NCBI GenBank assembly: GCA_046297455.1
Contig: JBKBIT010000013.1
Coordinates: forward strand, 1 to 64,000
DNA length: 64,000 bases
Origin: ZYF759 sp046297455
GTDB taxonomy: Bacteria; Pseudomonadota; Alphaproteobacteria; Rhizobiales; Rhizobiaceae
Direction: 5' to 3'
The notes beneath the pieces are model-generated. The model was not told where the DNA came from. It saw only the letters and a list, made by a program, of their open reading frames with translations, and did not search any database. The position numbers and the translations under genes are program-made. Shown here piece after piece: positions 32,496 to 42,700 of the stretch. The first letter of the stretch is position 1. Each line of letters starts with the position of its first letter.

Positions 32496-34136
32496 TCAAG
32501 CCTCGCCGGAGATCGTTGGCTGGGCCTCGGCCGTCGCCTCGACCACCTTGCGGCTCCACGGCAACAGCCGCCGGCGCGCCTTGTGCGCTTCCTCTGCGAT
32601 GCGCCGCAACAGCCGCGACTGCAGGAAGGCCGCCTCCATCGGCGCCACTGCGAGCCGCCCGCGCCCGGCGTCGACGAGAAGCTCCGCCTTCAACTTCTGG
32701 TAAATCTCCTCGACGGCGGCCAATGGCGCGGCAACGTCGCTCTCGCCCGCCTCTGCGGCAGCATCGTCCAGTGGCCTGAGCGCCTCTAGCGTGCTGTCGC
32801 GCAATGCCGCCAGCATGCCCGCTTCCGGCGGCACGATCAGCTCCGGCGGCTCGACCTGGCCCGAGATGCGCAGCACCTCCTCCAGATGCTGGACGCCGCG
32901 AATGATGTCGGGCAACGCAGCCGACACCTGGTCGGGCAGCGCATGCCCGCCGAGCCGGCCGATCGCGGTGCGGATCTCCTTGCCGATCCGCAGCGCGCCG
33001 ACATGCATGCCGGCCACCTCGCGCCTGGCCGCTTCGGGCTGGCCGATACGCACCCGGGCCACCTCGAAGGCGATATCCGCCATCCGGCGGGCCTCCATCA
33101 CCAGGGCCCGCAATGCCAGTTCGGGCACGCTGACCAGCGTCGCGTCGAGATAGCGCGGCCGGCCGATCCGCTCTTCCTGGCTGACGAAGCGCGAGCCCAG
33201 CCAGGCGATCAGCCGGGGCGCCAGCACCCCCATCGCGGCCACGCCGATCAGGTTGAAGATCGTGTGAAACACCGCCAGCGTCGTGGTGATGCTGCCATCG
33301 CCCGATGCCCAGGCCGCAACCGCCTCGCTCGCCGCCACCAGCCACGGCAGCAGCGCCAGCGCGAGGATGGCGGTCAGCACGTTGAAGACGATATGCGCAG
33401 CCGCCACGCGCTTGGCCGGCGCGGTCGCGCCGATTGCGGCAAACGCCGCCGTCGAGGTGGTGCCGATATTGGTGCCGATCACCGCCGCCGCCGCCAGCAG
33501 GAGCGGCACCGAGCCGCCGGCGCTCGCCGTCAGCGCAATCGCTATCGCCGCGCTCGAGGACTGCGTCACGACCGTCAGCGCGAAGCCCAGCGCCACGAAG
33601 GCCGGAACAGCCAGCCACGCGCTCGCATCGAGGTCCAGCGTGGCCAGCATCGGCGTGAAATCGTCGAACCCGTCCTGCAGGAAGCCGATACCCAGGAAGA
33701 AGACGCCGAACCCGGCGATCGCCTGGCCAAGCCCGGCCATGCGCTGCCGCTTGGCGCCAATGAGCTTGAGGATCATCCCGATACCCACCAGCGGCAGCGC
33801 CATTGTCGCGGCATCGAAACCGGTGCCGGCCAGCACCACCAGCCAGGCTGTCGTCGTGGTGCCGAGATTGGTGCCGAACACAACCCAGACCGCCGGCGCC
33901 AGCGCCATCAGGCCGGCATTGACGAAACCGATCGTGGCCACCGTCACCGCGCTCGACGAGCGCACCAGGGCGGTGATGAAGATGCCCGCGGCAAGCCCGC
34001 GCAAGGGCGAACTCGTGGCGGAGGCGAGAATGCGCTGCAGGAGTCCGCCTGCAGCAAGCTTAAGGCCTTCTGTCATCATCCAGACGCCGACCAGGAACAG
34101 GCCTATGCCGCCGAGGATCGGAATCGCGAAGGACAT
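32496..34136 (-). CDS. Na/Pi-cotransporter with PhoU-like C-terminal domain
   Basis: A 546-residue sodium-dependent phosphate carrier of the NptA/YjbB type. Two inverted repeats carry the signature Arg-Ser-Ser-Ser-Ala and Gln-Ser-Ser-Ser-Ala motifs (about residues 58 and 194) plus matching Gly-Thr-Asn-Leu/Ile-Gly-Thr-Thr motifs, as expected for the two-fold transporter fold. The helices end near 310, followed by a PhoU-like helical domain (about 340-546) that could link transport to phosphate signalling. The ATG at 34136 is chosen over an upstream start because it begins directly before the first membrane helix. Confidence 0.9.
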   Translation of the reverse strand: MSFAIPILGGIGLFLVGVWMMTEGLKLAAGGLLQRILASATSSPLRGLAAGIFITALVRSSSAVTVATIGFVNAGLMALAPAVWVVFGTNLGTTTTAWLVVLAGTGFDAATMALPLVGIGMILKLIGAKRQRMAGLGQAIAGFGVFFLGIGFLQDGFDDFTPMLATLDLDASAWLAVPAFVALGFALTVVTQSSSAAIAIALTASAGGSVPLLLAAAAVIGTNIGTTSTAAFAAIGATAPAKRVAAAHIVFNVLTAILALALLPWLVAASEAVAAWASGDGSITTTLAVFHTIFNLIGVAAMGVLAPRLIAWLGSRFVSQEERIGRPRYLDATLVSVPELALRALVMEARRMADIAFEVARVRIGQPEAARREVAGMHVGALRIGKEIRTAIGRLGGHALPDQVSAALPDIIRGVQHLEEVLRISGQVEPPELIVPPEAGMLAALRDSTLEALRPLDDAAAEAGESDVAAPLAAVEEIYQKLKAELLVDAGRGRLAVAPMEAAFLQSRLLRRIAEEAHKARRRLLPWSRKVVEATAEAQPTISGEA

Positions 34137-34256
34137 GAGTGGGCTACCGCTGTGACGACACGGCCCCACAGGGCCGCTGGGACAAGGCTACAACCGGAAA
34201 GCCGGCAAAGGAAGCAGTTACCGGAAGGCGTGCAGGAAAGGGAGCCTGCGCAAGCG

Positions 34257-35048
34257 TCATTTTGGGGTCACGGTCAGCGGATCGCTTGCCGACAGATACG
34301 CGGCAACCGGCGAAGGCAATTCGCCCGAACTGACGGAGTAGACCCCGCATCTTGCAATCAGCGCGCGACGGTCTGTCTGGGTCCCATGGTGACGCCAGAT
34401 CATGCGTGAGGCGTAGGGCTGGTTGTCCTTGCGCCATGACACCCCCATGGTCACGCCGCGCAGGAAGAGCCGTTGATGCACCTCGAAGGGCATCAGAACG
34501 GTCTGCCCGAATGTGGGCGCATCGCCTCTGGTGCGCTCGGTCAGGAAGATCCGGTTTCGGCGAAAGGCGGCCAGACCGACATAGCGGGACCGCTGCTTGA
34601 TGCCGCTGTCGGCGTCTTCGATCCTCTCCAGCGTGGTCACGACCACATGGCCCTCTTCCTCGCGGAGATGCGCGCAGGAACACACAATGTGCCCGGGCCA
34701 GGAGAGCGACAGATAGTAGCTCTGGTAAAACCCGAGATACCTGCGCAATGCCGGGAGATCGCCAGGGAAGGCGTCGAGCAGCGGGTGGCGCGGATCGGCC
34801 GGCGCGGGGCCGCTGGCGAGCCTGAGACGAAACTCCTCCTTTGTTACGGTGAAGTCCTCCGGCTCGAGGCCAAAGGCGGATGCGATGCGAAGCAGGTTGT
34901 GATCGGACGGTTTTGCCTGTCCGTTGATGTAGCGATTGAACTGTTGCCGGTTGAGGCCGATCTCCCGGCAGAACTGGGAGATCGAACCCCTCGTGCTGCA
35001 CGCATGCTTGAGATTAGCACAGAACCTTTGTCGGGTGTGATGATCCAT
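34257..35048 (-). CDS. XRE-like HTH regulator of the divergent binding-protein/hydrolase unit
   Basis: A 263-residue regulator. The N-terminal helix-turn-helix spans about residues 8-62 (Ile-Ser-Gln-Phe-Cys-Arg-Glu-Ile-Gly-Leu-Asn-Arg-Gln-Gln-Phe-Asn-Arg-Tyr). The C-terminal 100-250 region is a strand-rich domain of unknown fold with Tyr-Tyr-Leu-Ser-Leu-Ser-Trp and Gly-Val-Ser-Trp-Arg motifs, perhaps ligand-binding. A GTG at 35054 could also start the protein two codons earlier. No ribosome-binding site is visible, and four 10-bp repeats end 8 bases before the ATG. Expression may therefore be leaderless and self-repressed; this is inference. Confidence 0.8.
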   Translation of the reverse strand: MDHHTRQRFCANLKHACSTRGSISQFCREIGLNRQQFNRYINGQAKPSDHNLLRIASAFGLEPEDFTVTKEEFRLRLASGPAPADPRHPLLDAFPGDLPALRRYLGFYQSYYLSLSWPGHIVCSCAHLREEEGHVVVTTLERIEDADSGIKQRSRYVGLAAFRRNRIFLTERTRGDAPTFGQTVLMPFEVHQRLFLRGVTMGVSWRKDNQPYASRMIWRHHGTQTDRRALIARCGVYSVSSGELPSPVAAYLSASDPLTVTPK

Positions 35049-35055
35049 AGGCACA

Positions 35056-35095
35056 GCGTAAAGTAGCGTAAAGTCGCGTCAAGGTGCGAAATTGC
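35056..35095. promoter_or_regulatory. Tandem 10-bp direct repeats, candidate operator
   Basis: Three consecutive units GCGTAAAGTA, GCGTAAAGTC and GCGTCAAGGT (35056-35085) are followed by a degenerate GCGAAATTGC (35086-35095). The period of 10 places each unit on the same face of the helix. The array lies in the 105-base gap between divergent HTH and binding-protein genes, abutting the regulator start. Confidence 0.7.
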
Positions 35096-35153
35096 CTATG
35101 GCGTCCCGCGCGTCAAGATCAGCGCGATACTCAGAAACAAGGAGAGCGTCGCC

Positions 35154-36725
35154 ATGATCGACCTGCGCAACCCCCGTTCCCGTTTCAATCTCTCACGCCG
35201 GAGCTTTTTCCAGGGAACGGCTGCACTCGGGCTCGTGAGCGCGTCCGGCGCGCTCCTGACCATGCCGGCACATGCGGAAGAGCCGAAGCGCGGCGGAAAC
35301 CTGCGGCTCGGAATTGGTGGCGGCGAATCCAGCGACACGCTCGATCCGGCGATGGCCACGGCCTCGGTCGCTTTCGTCATCGCTCATTGCTGGGGCGACA
35401 CGCTGGTCGAATCCGATCCCGAGACGGGTGAGGCCGTGCCTTCGCTCGCCGAATCCTGGACGCCGTCCGCCGACGCCACGCAATGGACATTCAAGATCCG
35501 TCAGGGCGTCGAGTTCCATGACGGCTCGCCACTGACGGCCGCCGATGTTGTCGAGACGATCCGCCGTCACTCCGACGAAGGTTCCCAGTCGGGCGCGCTT
35601 GGCCTTTTGAGCTCGGTCGTGAGTGTGGAGGAAGTCGCCGGCGATGTCGTGGTGACGCTGAGCGAAGGCAGCGCCGACCTGCCGCTCGTCCTTTCCGACT
35701 ACCACATCCAGATCCAGCCCAATGGCGGCCGGGACGACCCGATGGCCGCCATCGGCACAGGTCCCTACAAGCTGGTGAGCTTCGAACCGGGCATCCGCGC
35801 CACCTTCGAGAAAAACGAGAACGACTGGCGTGACGACCGCGGTTTTGTCGACAGCGTTGAACTCATCGTCATGAACGACGCGACTGCTCGTGTCAGCGCG
35901 ATTTCGTCGGGCCAGGTGGACTTCATCAACACGGTTGCCCCCAATACTGTCGCTCTGCTGGAGCGCGCGCCGAATGTCGAGATCCTGCAGACCTCGGGCA
36001 AGGGCTTCTATTCCTTCCTGATGCACTGCGACACCGCGCCCTTCGACAACAATGACCTGAGGCTGGCGCTGAAATATGCCATTGACCGCGAGGCGATCCT
36101 GACCCAGGTCGTCGGCGGCTTCGGCACGATCGGGAACGATTTTCCGGTCAACGACAACTATGCGCTCGCCCCGGAAATCGAACAGCGCGAATACGACCCG
36201 GACAAGGCTGCCTTCCACTACCGCGAATCCGGCCATGAGGGTCCGATCCTGCTGCGCACCTCCGAGGCCGCCTTCCCGGGCGCCGTGGATGCCGCACAGC
36301 TCTTCCAGCAGAGCGCGGCGGCAGCGGGCATCCAGATCGATGTGCGACGGGAACCCAATGACGGCTACTGGTCCGAAGTCTGGAATGTCCAGCCGTTCTG
36401 TGCGTCCTATTGGGGCGGCCGGCCGACGCAGGATACGCGCTATGCCACGTCCTATGTCTCCAATGCGGAGTGGAACGACACGCGCTTCATGCGGTCGGAC
36501 TTCGATGCCTTGGCCGCCCGGGCTCGGGCCGAACTGGACGAGGACAAGCGCCGCGAACTCTATCGCGACATGGCGCTGATGGTACGCGACGAGGGCGGCC
36601 TTATCCTGCCGGTCTTCAACGATTTCGTGAACGCATCCTCCACGCGCCTGAAGGGCTTCGTCCACGACATCGGCAACGACATCTCGAACGGCCGAATTGC
36701 GAGCCGGGTCTGGCTCGACGCCTGA
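35154..36725 (+). CDS. Oligopeptide-type ABC substrate-binding protein, Tat-exported
   Basis: A 523-residue periplasmic protein of the SBP_bac_5 (DppA/OppA-like) family. A twin-arginine signal with Ser-Arg-Arg-Ser-Phe-Phe (Arg15-Arg16) followed by a hydrophobic core and Ala-His-Ala is present, so it is exported folded. The family motifs Gly-Gly-Asn-Leu-Arg near the mature start, Asp-Thr-Leu-Asp-Pro-Ala, and Thr-Phe-Lys-Ile-Arg-Gln-Gly-Val-Glu-Phe-His-Asp-Gly-Ser-Pro-Leu are intact. No permease or ATPase genes accompany it. It is divergent from the HTH regulator. An AAGGAGAG ribosome-binding site precedes the ATG, and the hydrolase follows after 80 bases. Confidence 0.92.
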   Translation: MIDLRNPRSRFNLSRRSFFQGTAALGLVSASGALLTMPAHAEEPKRGGNLRLGIGGGESSDTLDPAMATASVAFVIAHCWGDTLVESDPETGEAVPSLAESWTPSADATQWTFKIRQGVEFHDGSPLTAADVVETIRRHSDEGSQSGALGLLSSVVSVEEVAGDVVVTLSEGSADLPLVLSDYHIQIQPNGGRDDPMAAIGTGPYKLVSFEPGIRATFEKNENDWRDDRGFVDSVELIVMNDATARVSAISSGQVDFINTVAPNTVALLERAPNVEILQTSGKGFYSFLMHCDTAPFDNNDLRLALKYAIDREAILTQVVGGFGTIGNDFPVNDNYALAPEIEQREYDPDKAAFHYRESGHEGPILLRTSEAAFPGAVDAAQLFQQSAAAAGIQIDVRREPNDGYWSEVWNVQPFCASYWGGRPTQDTRYATSYVSNAEWNDTRFMRSDFDALAARARAELDEDKRRELYRDMALMVRDEGGLILPVFNDFVNASSTRLKGFVHDIGNDISNGRIASRVWLDA

Positions 36726-36805
36726 GGCTCAACGCTTCAGCCAAAACTTCTGGTGCCACGGCAGCGATGGCTGCCGTCGGCACAACATGTCCTTGTGAGC
36801 GCAAC

Positions 36806-38800
36806 ATGACCGCACGCAGCTTCCACGTCATCGAAAACGATTGGATCGCGCTGGCCGATGGCACGCGTCTGGCCGCCCGTATCTGGATGCCCGACGGCGC
36901 GGAAGCCGACCCGGTACCGGCCGTGCTCGAGTTCCTGCCCTATCGAAAACGCAACGGCACGGCACCGCGCGACGAATCCACCTACCCTTCCTTTGCCGAA
37001 GCCGGCATCGCGGGCGTGCGCGTGGATATCCGTGGCTCCGGCGAGTCGGATGGCGTGATCGATGGCGAATACACGCCGCGAGAACTCGCCGATGCCGTCG
37101 AGATCATCGAATGGATCGCCAGCCAGTCCTGGTCGAATGGCAAAGTCGGCATGATGGGCATCTCTTGGGGCGGCTTCAACTGCCTGCAGGTCGCCGCACT
37201 GAAGCCGCCGGCTCTGAAGGCCGTGATCTCCATCGCTTCCACCGTCGATCGTTACAATGACGACATCCACTACAAGAACGGCACGCATCTCCAGGCACAA
37301 ATGTCTTGGGCAGCAACCATGCTCGCCTACCAGTCTCGCCCGCCGGACCCGGAGATCGTCGGCGAACGCTGGATGGAAATGTGGCTCGAACGGCTGGAAA
37401 ACGAGCCCTTCTTCATGGAGGAGTGGCTATCCCACCAGCGGCGAGACGCCTTCTGGGAACATGGATCGATCTGCGAGGATTTCGACGGCTTTCCGGTTCC
37501 CGCCCTGGTGATCGCCGGCTGGGCCGACGGGTATCGCAACACGCCCTTCAAGGCGGTCCAAGGCATGCCCGACAAGGCCCGGGCGCTGGTCGGGCCGTGG
37601 GTGCACAAATATCCGCACTTTGCTTATCCCAAGCCGCGCGCCGATTTCCTTGGCGAGGCGATCTCGTGGTGGAACCGATGGCTACGCGACGAGGATAATG
37701 GTGCCGACCATATTCCCCAGGTGCGGGCCTTCATCCTCGACGGCCCCCGACCGGCACTTTGGCGCGAGACCGACCCTGGCTATTGGGTAGCGAAGGACAG
37801 ATGGACAGCGCCCGACCGTCTGCAGTTGAACCTGGACGGCGCCGGCCTTCTGACCTCGACACCCCAAAGCAGGGCAACTGGGTCGATGAAACTGCGGTCG
37901 CCGCTGGATACGGGTGTGGCCGCAGGCGAATGGTTCACCAGCAAGCCCGATGCCGAACTGGCCGGCGATCAGCGCATCGATGATGCCGGCTCGATCACTT
38001 TCGACAGCAAGCCGCTCGACGCGGAACTGGTCGTGCTCGGTCAGCCTGAGTTTACGGTTCGCCTGGCCAGCGACGCACCACTGGCCAATCTGTGCGTCCG
38101 CATCGTCGATGTTCACCCGGACGGCACCGCGACCCGCGTCAGCTTCGGCGTATTGAACCTGGCGCACCGGCATTCCAACGCACAACCGCAGCCGATGGTC
38201 CCGGGTGAATCGACCGACATCCGGATGACACTGGATGCCTGCGGCTACCGTTTCGCGCCCGGCCACCGTATCCGGCTGGCCGTCTCCAGCGCCTACTGGC
38301 CGACCATCCTGCCACCGCCACATCATGCCACGCTCGATATCGAGCTGGGCTCCATCGGGATCGAGCTCCCGCTGCTTGGCGAACATCGCCGCATCGAGGT
38401 CGCGCAACCGGCCAATGCCAACCCGCTGCCGCGTTACGAGCAGATCGAGCAAGGCACTGACGCACGCCGCGTCGAGCGCGATCTCGTATCGGGCCAGACC
38501 ACCTACCGCATTCACGAGGATACCGGCCTCAATCGGCATCCGGGCAATGGCCTGGCGACAAGGGATGTGCGCGAGGAGACATGGACGATCCAGGTCGACG
38601 ATCCGCTGTCGATGACGGGCGAATCCAGATGGACATGCGAAGCTCGGCGTGACGGGTGGTCCGTCCGCACGGAATGTGTCTCGACCTTGTCCTGCACCGA
38701 AACCGAATGGGTCATCTCCGGCAAGGTCGAGGCGTTCCACGATGGAAAGAGCGTGTTTTCGCGCACGCGTACACGAAGCACAGCTCGCGACCACATGTGA
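36806..38800 (+). CDS. CocE/NonD-family alpha/beta hydrolase
   Basis: A 664-residue hydrolase of the X-Pro dipeptidyl-peptidase/cocaine-esterase type. The nucleophile motif Gly-Ile-Ser-Trp-Gly-Gly (Ser120) sits after Arg-Val-Asp-Ile-Arg-Gly-Ser-Gly-Glu-Ser near 75. The C-terminal jelly-roll domain (about 330-560) has the usual beta-rich character. A further tail of about 100 residues with Trp-Thr-Ile-Gln-Val-Asp-Asp follows. No signal peptide is visible, so it is cytoplasmic. It probably acts on an ester or peptide brought in with the binding protein encoded just upstream (80 bases, same strand). Substrate unknown. Confidence 0.88.
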   Translation: MTARSFHVIENDWIALADGTRLAARIWMPDGAEADPVPAVLEFLPYRKRNGTAPRDESTYPSFAEAGIAGVRVDIRGSGESDGVIDGEYTPRELADAVEIIEWIASQSWSNGKVGMMGISWGGFNCLQVAALKPPALKAVISIASTVDRYNDDIHYKNGTHLQAQMSWAATMLAYQSRPPDPEIVGERWMEMWLERLENEPFFMEEWLSHQRRDAFWEHGSICEDFDGFPVPALVIAGWADGYRNTPFKAVQGMPDKARALVGPWVHKYPHFAYPKPRADFLGEAISWWNRWLRDEDNGADHIPQVRAFILDGPRPALWRETDPGYWVAKDRWTAPDRLQLNLDGAGLLTSTPQSRATGSMKLRSPLDTGVAAGEWFTSKPDAELAGDQRIDDAGSITFDSKPLDAELVVLGQPEFTVRLASDAPLANLCVRIVDVHPDGTATRVSFGVLNLAHRHSNAQPQPMVPGESTDIRMTLDACGYRFAPGHRIRLAVSSAYWPTILPPPHHATLDIELGSIGIELPLLGEHRRIEVAQPANANPLPRYEQIEQGTDARRVERDLVSGQTTYRIHEDTGLNRHPGNGLATRDVREETWTIQVDDPLSMTGESRWTCEARRDGWSVRTECVSTLSCTETEWVISGKVEAFHDGKSVFSRTRTRSTARDHM

Positions 38801-38867
38801 GGCGGCCGAAAGGCCGCTGCGCAAGCCCTGTCCGCAGCACCTGTCACGCTCCGGGACGGCCGGAACC

Positions 38868-38906
38868 AAGAAAAACACCCCGCCCCGCTTGTGCGGGACG
38901 GGGTGT
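38868..38906 (-). terminator. Intrinsic terminator of the fasciclin gene
   Basis: On the minus strand a 14-position GC-rich stem (38875-38888 with 38893-38906, one C-A mismatch) is followed by TTTTTCTT (38868-38875). It is a textbook terminator 44 bases beyond the fasciclin stop, and the hairpin can also end the rightward hydrolase transcript. Confidence 0.85.
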
Positions 38907-38949
38907 CGGTGCAACCCGCTGGGAGGGCGGGATCACGTGAAAAGCGGGA

Positions 38950-39432
38950 TCACTCGCCCGGCATGATCACAGCGTCGATGACGTGAATGACGCCGTTCGA
39001 GGCCTCGATATCGGCCTGAACGATGTTGGCGCCATCGACCATCGGGCCGTTGGACAGGTCGAAGGTGACCTGCGAGCCTTCCACGGTGGCAGCCATCATG
39101 CCGTCCTCGAGGTCGCCGGACATCACTGCGCCGGGCACCACGTGGTAGGTGAGGATGGCGATCAGCTGATCACGGTTTTCCTCGAGCAGAAGCGACTCGA
39201 CAGTGCCCTCGGGCAGTGCGGCGAAGGCCTCGTCGGTCGGCGCGAAGACGGTGAACGGACCCTCGCCCTTCAGCGTCTCGACCAGGCCGGCGGCCTGGAC
39301 GGCCGCGACGAGCGTCTCGAAGCTGCCGGCGGCAACCGCGGTGTCGACGATGTCGGCCTGGTGATTGCTGGCGATGGCGTAGCTGGAGATGGCGACGGCG
39401 GCAGTGGCTGCCAGAATGGTACGCTTCAACAT
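38950..39432 (-). CDS. Secreted fasciclin-domain protein
   Basis: A 160-residue exported protein with a signal peptide ending near Ala-Ile-Ala (about residue 21) and a single FAS1 domain. The H1 motif is Gly-Pro-Phe-Thr-Val-Phe-Ala-Pro-Thr-Asp-Glu-Ala-Phe-Ala near 58. The Tyr-His-Val-Val-Pro-Gly core follows near 95, and the H2 motif is Gly-Val-Ile-His-Val-Ile-Asp-Ala-Val near 145. FAS1 domains mediate adhesion or protein contacts; in rhizobia such proteins (Nex18/Fas1 type) occur in symbiosis. No partner genes are visible here. Confidence 0.93.
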   Translation of the reverse strand: MLKRTILAATAAVAISSYAIASNHQADIVDTAVAAGSFETLVAAVQAAGLVETLKGEGPFTVFAPTDEAFAALPEGTVESLLLEENRDQLIAILTYHVVPGAVMSGDLEDGMMAATVEGSQVTFDLSNGPMVDGANIVQADIEASNGVIHVIDAVIMPGE

Positions 39433-39755
39433 GGTTTTGACCCTCTTGACCTGTTTTGTGTTCGGGTGACGAACCGTTGTTCGCTCGGTTCGTGAGGTCT
39501 TACGGGGTGCAGGGCTCGCTGGTTTGACCCCAGCGCTTCAACAATTCTTTATGCCGCTCGCGCGTTTGTGTGTGATCCAGACCGGTTTTGCCACATTCCC
39601 TAACGCGGTCATTAGGCTCCGGTTAATCTTAGCGGATCGTTAATTCTTCTGCCCCACATTCGGCCCCGGGAGACGCCCGCGCGCTGCGTCGCGGACGGCG
39701 TTCAGTGGCGGTTGCGCGTGCGACCGCGGGCAACAGCGGTATTGAGGGGAAAGCC
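39433..39755. other. Divergent intergenic region, fasciclin / sensor kinase
   Basis: This 323-base region separates the fasciclin gene from the sensor kinase. Its right part has several GTTAA/TTAA words (around 39600-39650) that resemble half-sites, without a convincing TTAA-N7-TTAA CtrA site. A GTG at 39705 could start the kinase earlier. Nothing else is evident. Confidence 0.35.
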
Positions 39756-42700
39756 TTGGCTCCTGAGACCACCTCCGACGCCACCTTGACCGGTGCCGAC
39801 GAGTTTTTCCGCTTCGCGACCGATACGGCCGATCTAGCTGGTCTGGGCGCGCTCAATGTCGACTGGCTTTGGGAAACCGATGAAGACCACCGCTTCACGC
39901 GCATCAGCGACGGGTTGCGCCGCTGCACGGGCCACGAGCCAGCCCATTTCATCGGCCGCTCGCGGCTGACCGGCCTGCGCCATCAGGCCGGACGCGACCG
40001 GGCAGTGGCCGAACTCCTGCGTGCGATCGAGGCGCGTGAGCCGTTCCGCGACTGCGTGCATTTCATCGAGGACCGCCAGGGGCGCAGCCGCCCAATCGCG
40101 ATTTCCGGAATGCCGCGCTTCGACGATCAGGGCCGCTTTGCCGGCTATCGCGGGACCTGCCGCGACCTGAACTCCATCATGGTGCATTTCGAGACCCGCG
40201 ACACCCCAGATTCCGATTCGCTGGCGGGGCGCCTGATGACCGGCCTGGACGCGATCGAGGACGCGTTCTGCTGCTATGATTCAGCCGGCCGGTTGATGCT
40301 GCACAACGCTGCGATGCTCGATGTGTACCCGGTTCTTGAAGACGTCTTGATGCCGGGGATGACATTCAAAGCGCTGATCAGCGCTGCTCTTGAGCGCGGC
40401 GTGATGGCGCCCTCGGAAGTGTCCCTCGATACGCTAAGGGCCACATTTGCCGAGCCGAGGCTCACCGGCAACCCGGTTCAAGTGGTCTTCCAACTCGCGG
40501 ATGGTCGCTGGGTGCAATGCCGGATCGTACCCACCGCCGATGGCGGATCGGTTGCCATCCACACCGACATCACCAGCCAGAAACAGTACCACGAGAGTTT
40601 GAAACAAGCACGCGATGAGGCCGAGGCGGCAAAGCAGCGCCTCCAGGCCGGCATCGACGTTCTTGATGATGGGTTCGTCATCTGGGATCAGGAAGACAGG
40701 CTCGCTGTCTTCAACGAAGCCTACCGCCAGCATTTCCCGTATCTGGAAGAAATCAAGCTCGGCTGGTCCGCTGAGGAACTGCTACGCGCATTCGCAGAAT
40801 CCGGGGGCGTATCTGCCGCCATCGGACGCGAGGAGGCATGGGTCCAGGAGAACCTCGCGCGCCGTCTGGTCGAGATAGGCCAGGACATCGTGTTTCAGAC
40901 CCATGGCGACCGATGGATTCTGCGCCGCGACCTGCGCACTGCAAGCGGCGAGCGGGTTGGCGTTCGCAAAGACCTGACGGAACAGAAGCAGAGGGAGCGC
41001 GAGCTTCAATCCGCAAAGGAAAGCGCCGAACAGCTTCTGGATGACATGAAGTCCATTCTCGACACCCTTCATATGGGCATTGTGGTGCTCGACGCCGACC
41101 TCAATACCACAATCATCAACCAGGCCTATTTCGATCTGTGGGGCTTCTCGCCCGACGAGGTGGAAGCAGGCATTTCCGCAAGGGACCTGTTCGAAAAAGC
41201 CAGAGAACGCGGCGTCTACGTTGTTCCCGAGGACGAATGGGAATCGTATGTCGACAAGCGGACGCAAGCACTCAGGATAGGCAACATCTCCAATCAGGAG
41301 ATACAGCGGGCAGACGGCGGGACGATGATCTATGCCGTCCGCAACCTGTCGGGCGGCCGACGGTTGGTGACGTACTACGACGTCACCACCATGAAACAGC
41401 GAGAGGCCGACCTGGCAGCGGCGACCGAGCGTGCGGAACTGCTTTTGCACGACCTTGAGCGCACACTCGACGCGGTCGATCTGGGCGTCGTGTTGCTGGA
41501 CCCGAACCTCAACGCCGAGATGATCAACACGGCGTTCTACCGGTTGTGGTCGCTGACGCCCGAGCAGGCGCCGCGGGGCAGCAGTTTCGACCACATCATG
41601 AACCTGAACCGCAACACCGGCGTCTACGACATAGCTGACGACCAGTGGGACGGGTTCGTCAGGTGGCGGATGGACGAGATCCGCCAAGGAAACGTGGAAC
41701 CACGCGAGTTCGCACGCGCAGACGGGAAGACCGTGATCTACGCCGTCACGGAGCTTTCAGGCGGCAAGCGACTGGTGACCTATTTCGATGTCACCTCGCT
41801 GAAGCAGCGCGAGGCGGAACTCGCCGAAGCCCTTGAGCGCTCGCGCCTTGCCGAAGCGGTTCTCGATAGCCTGAGCAGCCCAGTCTTCGTTAAGGATGAC
41901 GAGTTGAAATTCGTCATGGCGAACAAGGCCTTCGCAAAAATCCTGGGCACCACGTCGGAATGGATGATGGGCAAGAGGGCCGTCGATTTCGTCGACAGTG
42001 ACAAGGCAGAGGAATTTGAACAAACGGAACGTGACGTCCTCGAACATGACGAACCTTTTGAAATAGAGGAAGATTATGAGGAGGACGGGCTCCCGCGCAC
42101 ACGGATGGTGCGCAAGAACCGAGTTTCGACGGGCGCAGGTCGCGACTACGTAGCCGGTTTCATCTTCGACGTGACTGACATGAAGCGTCGTGAGATGGAC
42201 GCGGTTCAGGCCCGGCGGTATCTCGCAAACGTCCTCGACTCCTTGCCCGCGGGTGTTGTCATCTATGATACCGATAACCGCTTCGTCTTGGCCAACGGCA
42301 ACGTTCACGAAGCGCTGCCCGCCATGGTGCCCGCCATGCAGCCCGACAAGCCTCTACGCGAGGCCGTCGAACGGGCGCACGCGGCCGGCTATTTCCGTCA
42401 CAGCGACGATCCCGCGCTGGATGCAATCTATGACACCGATCCTGCAGCCTGGGTCGAAGCCTATCTCGCGCGCTACGATGCGAGAATGCGTGTTTTCGAG
42501 CGCAAGAATCCAGATGGCCGTTGGTTCAAGGCCTTCGACATGCGTCTCGAGGACGGCACCTATGTGGGTGTTCGCGTCGACATCTCGGAACTCAAGGCCC
42601 GCGAAGCCGAACTGAGCGAGGCCCAGCAGCAGGCGGTCCTTGCCGACCGCGCCAAATCAGAATTCCTGGCCAATATGAGCCATGAGATCCGCACGCCGAT

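Noticed and set aside
32886..34409. Long frames antisense to the Na/Pi-cotransporter
   Set aside because: Arg/His/Gly-rich shadow of a clear membrane protein with both signature Ser-Ser-Ser motifs.
35193..36665. A 490-codon frame antisense to the binding protein
   Set aside because: The plus-strand protein has a Tat signal and family motifs, and the antisense frame has none.
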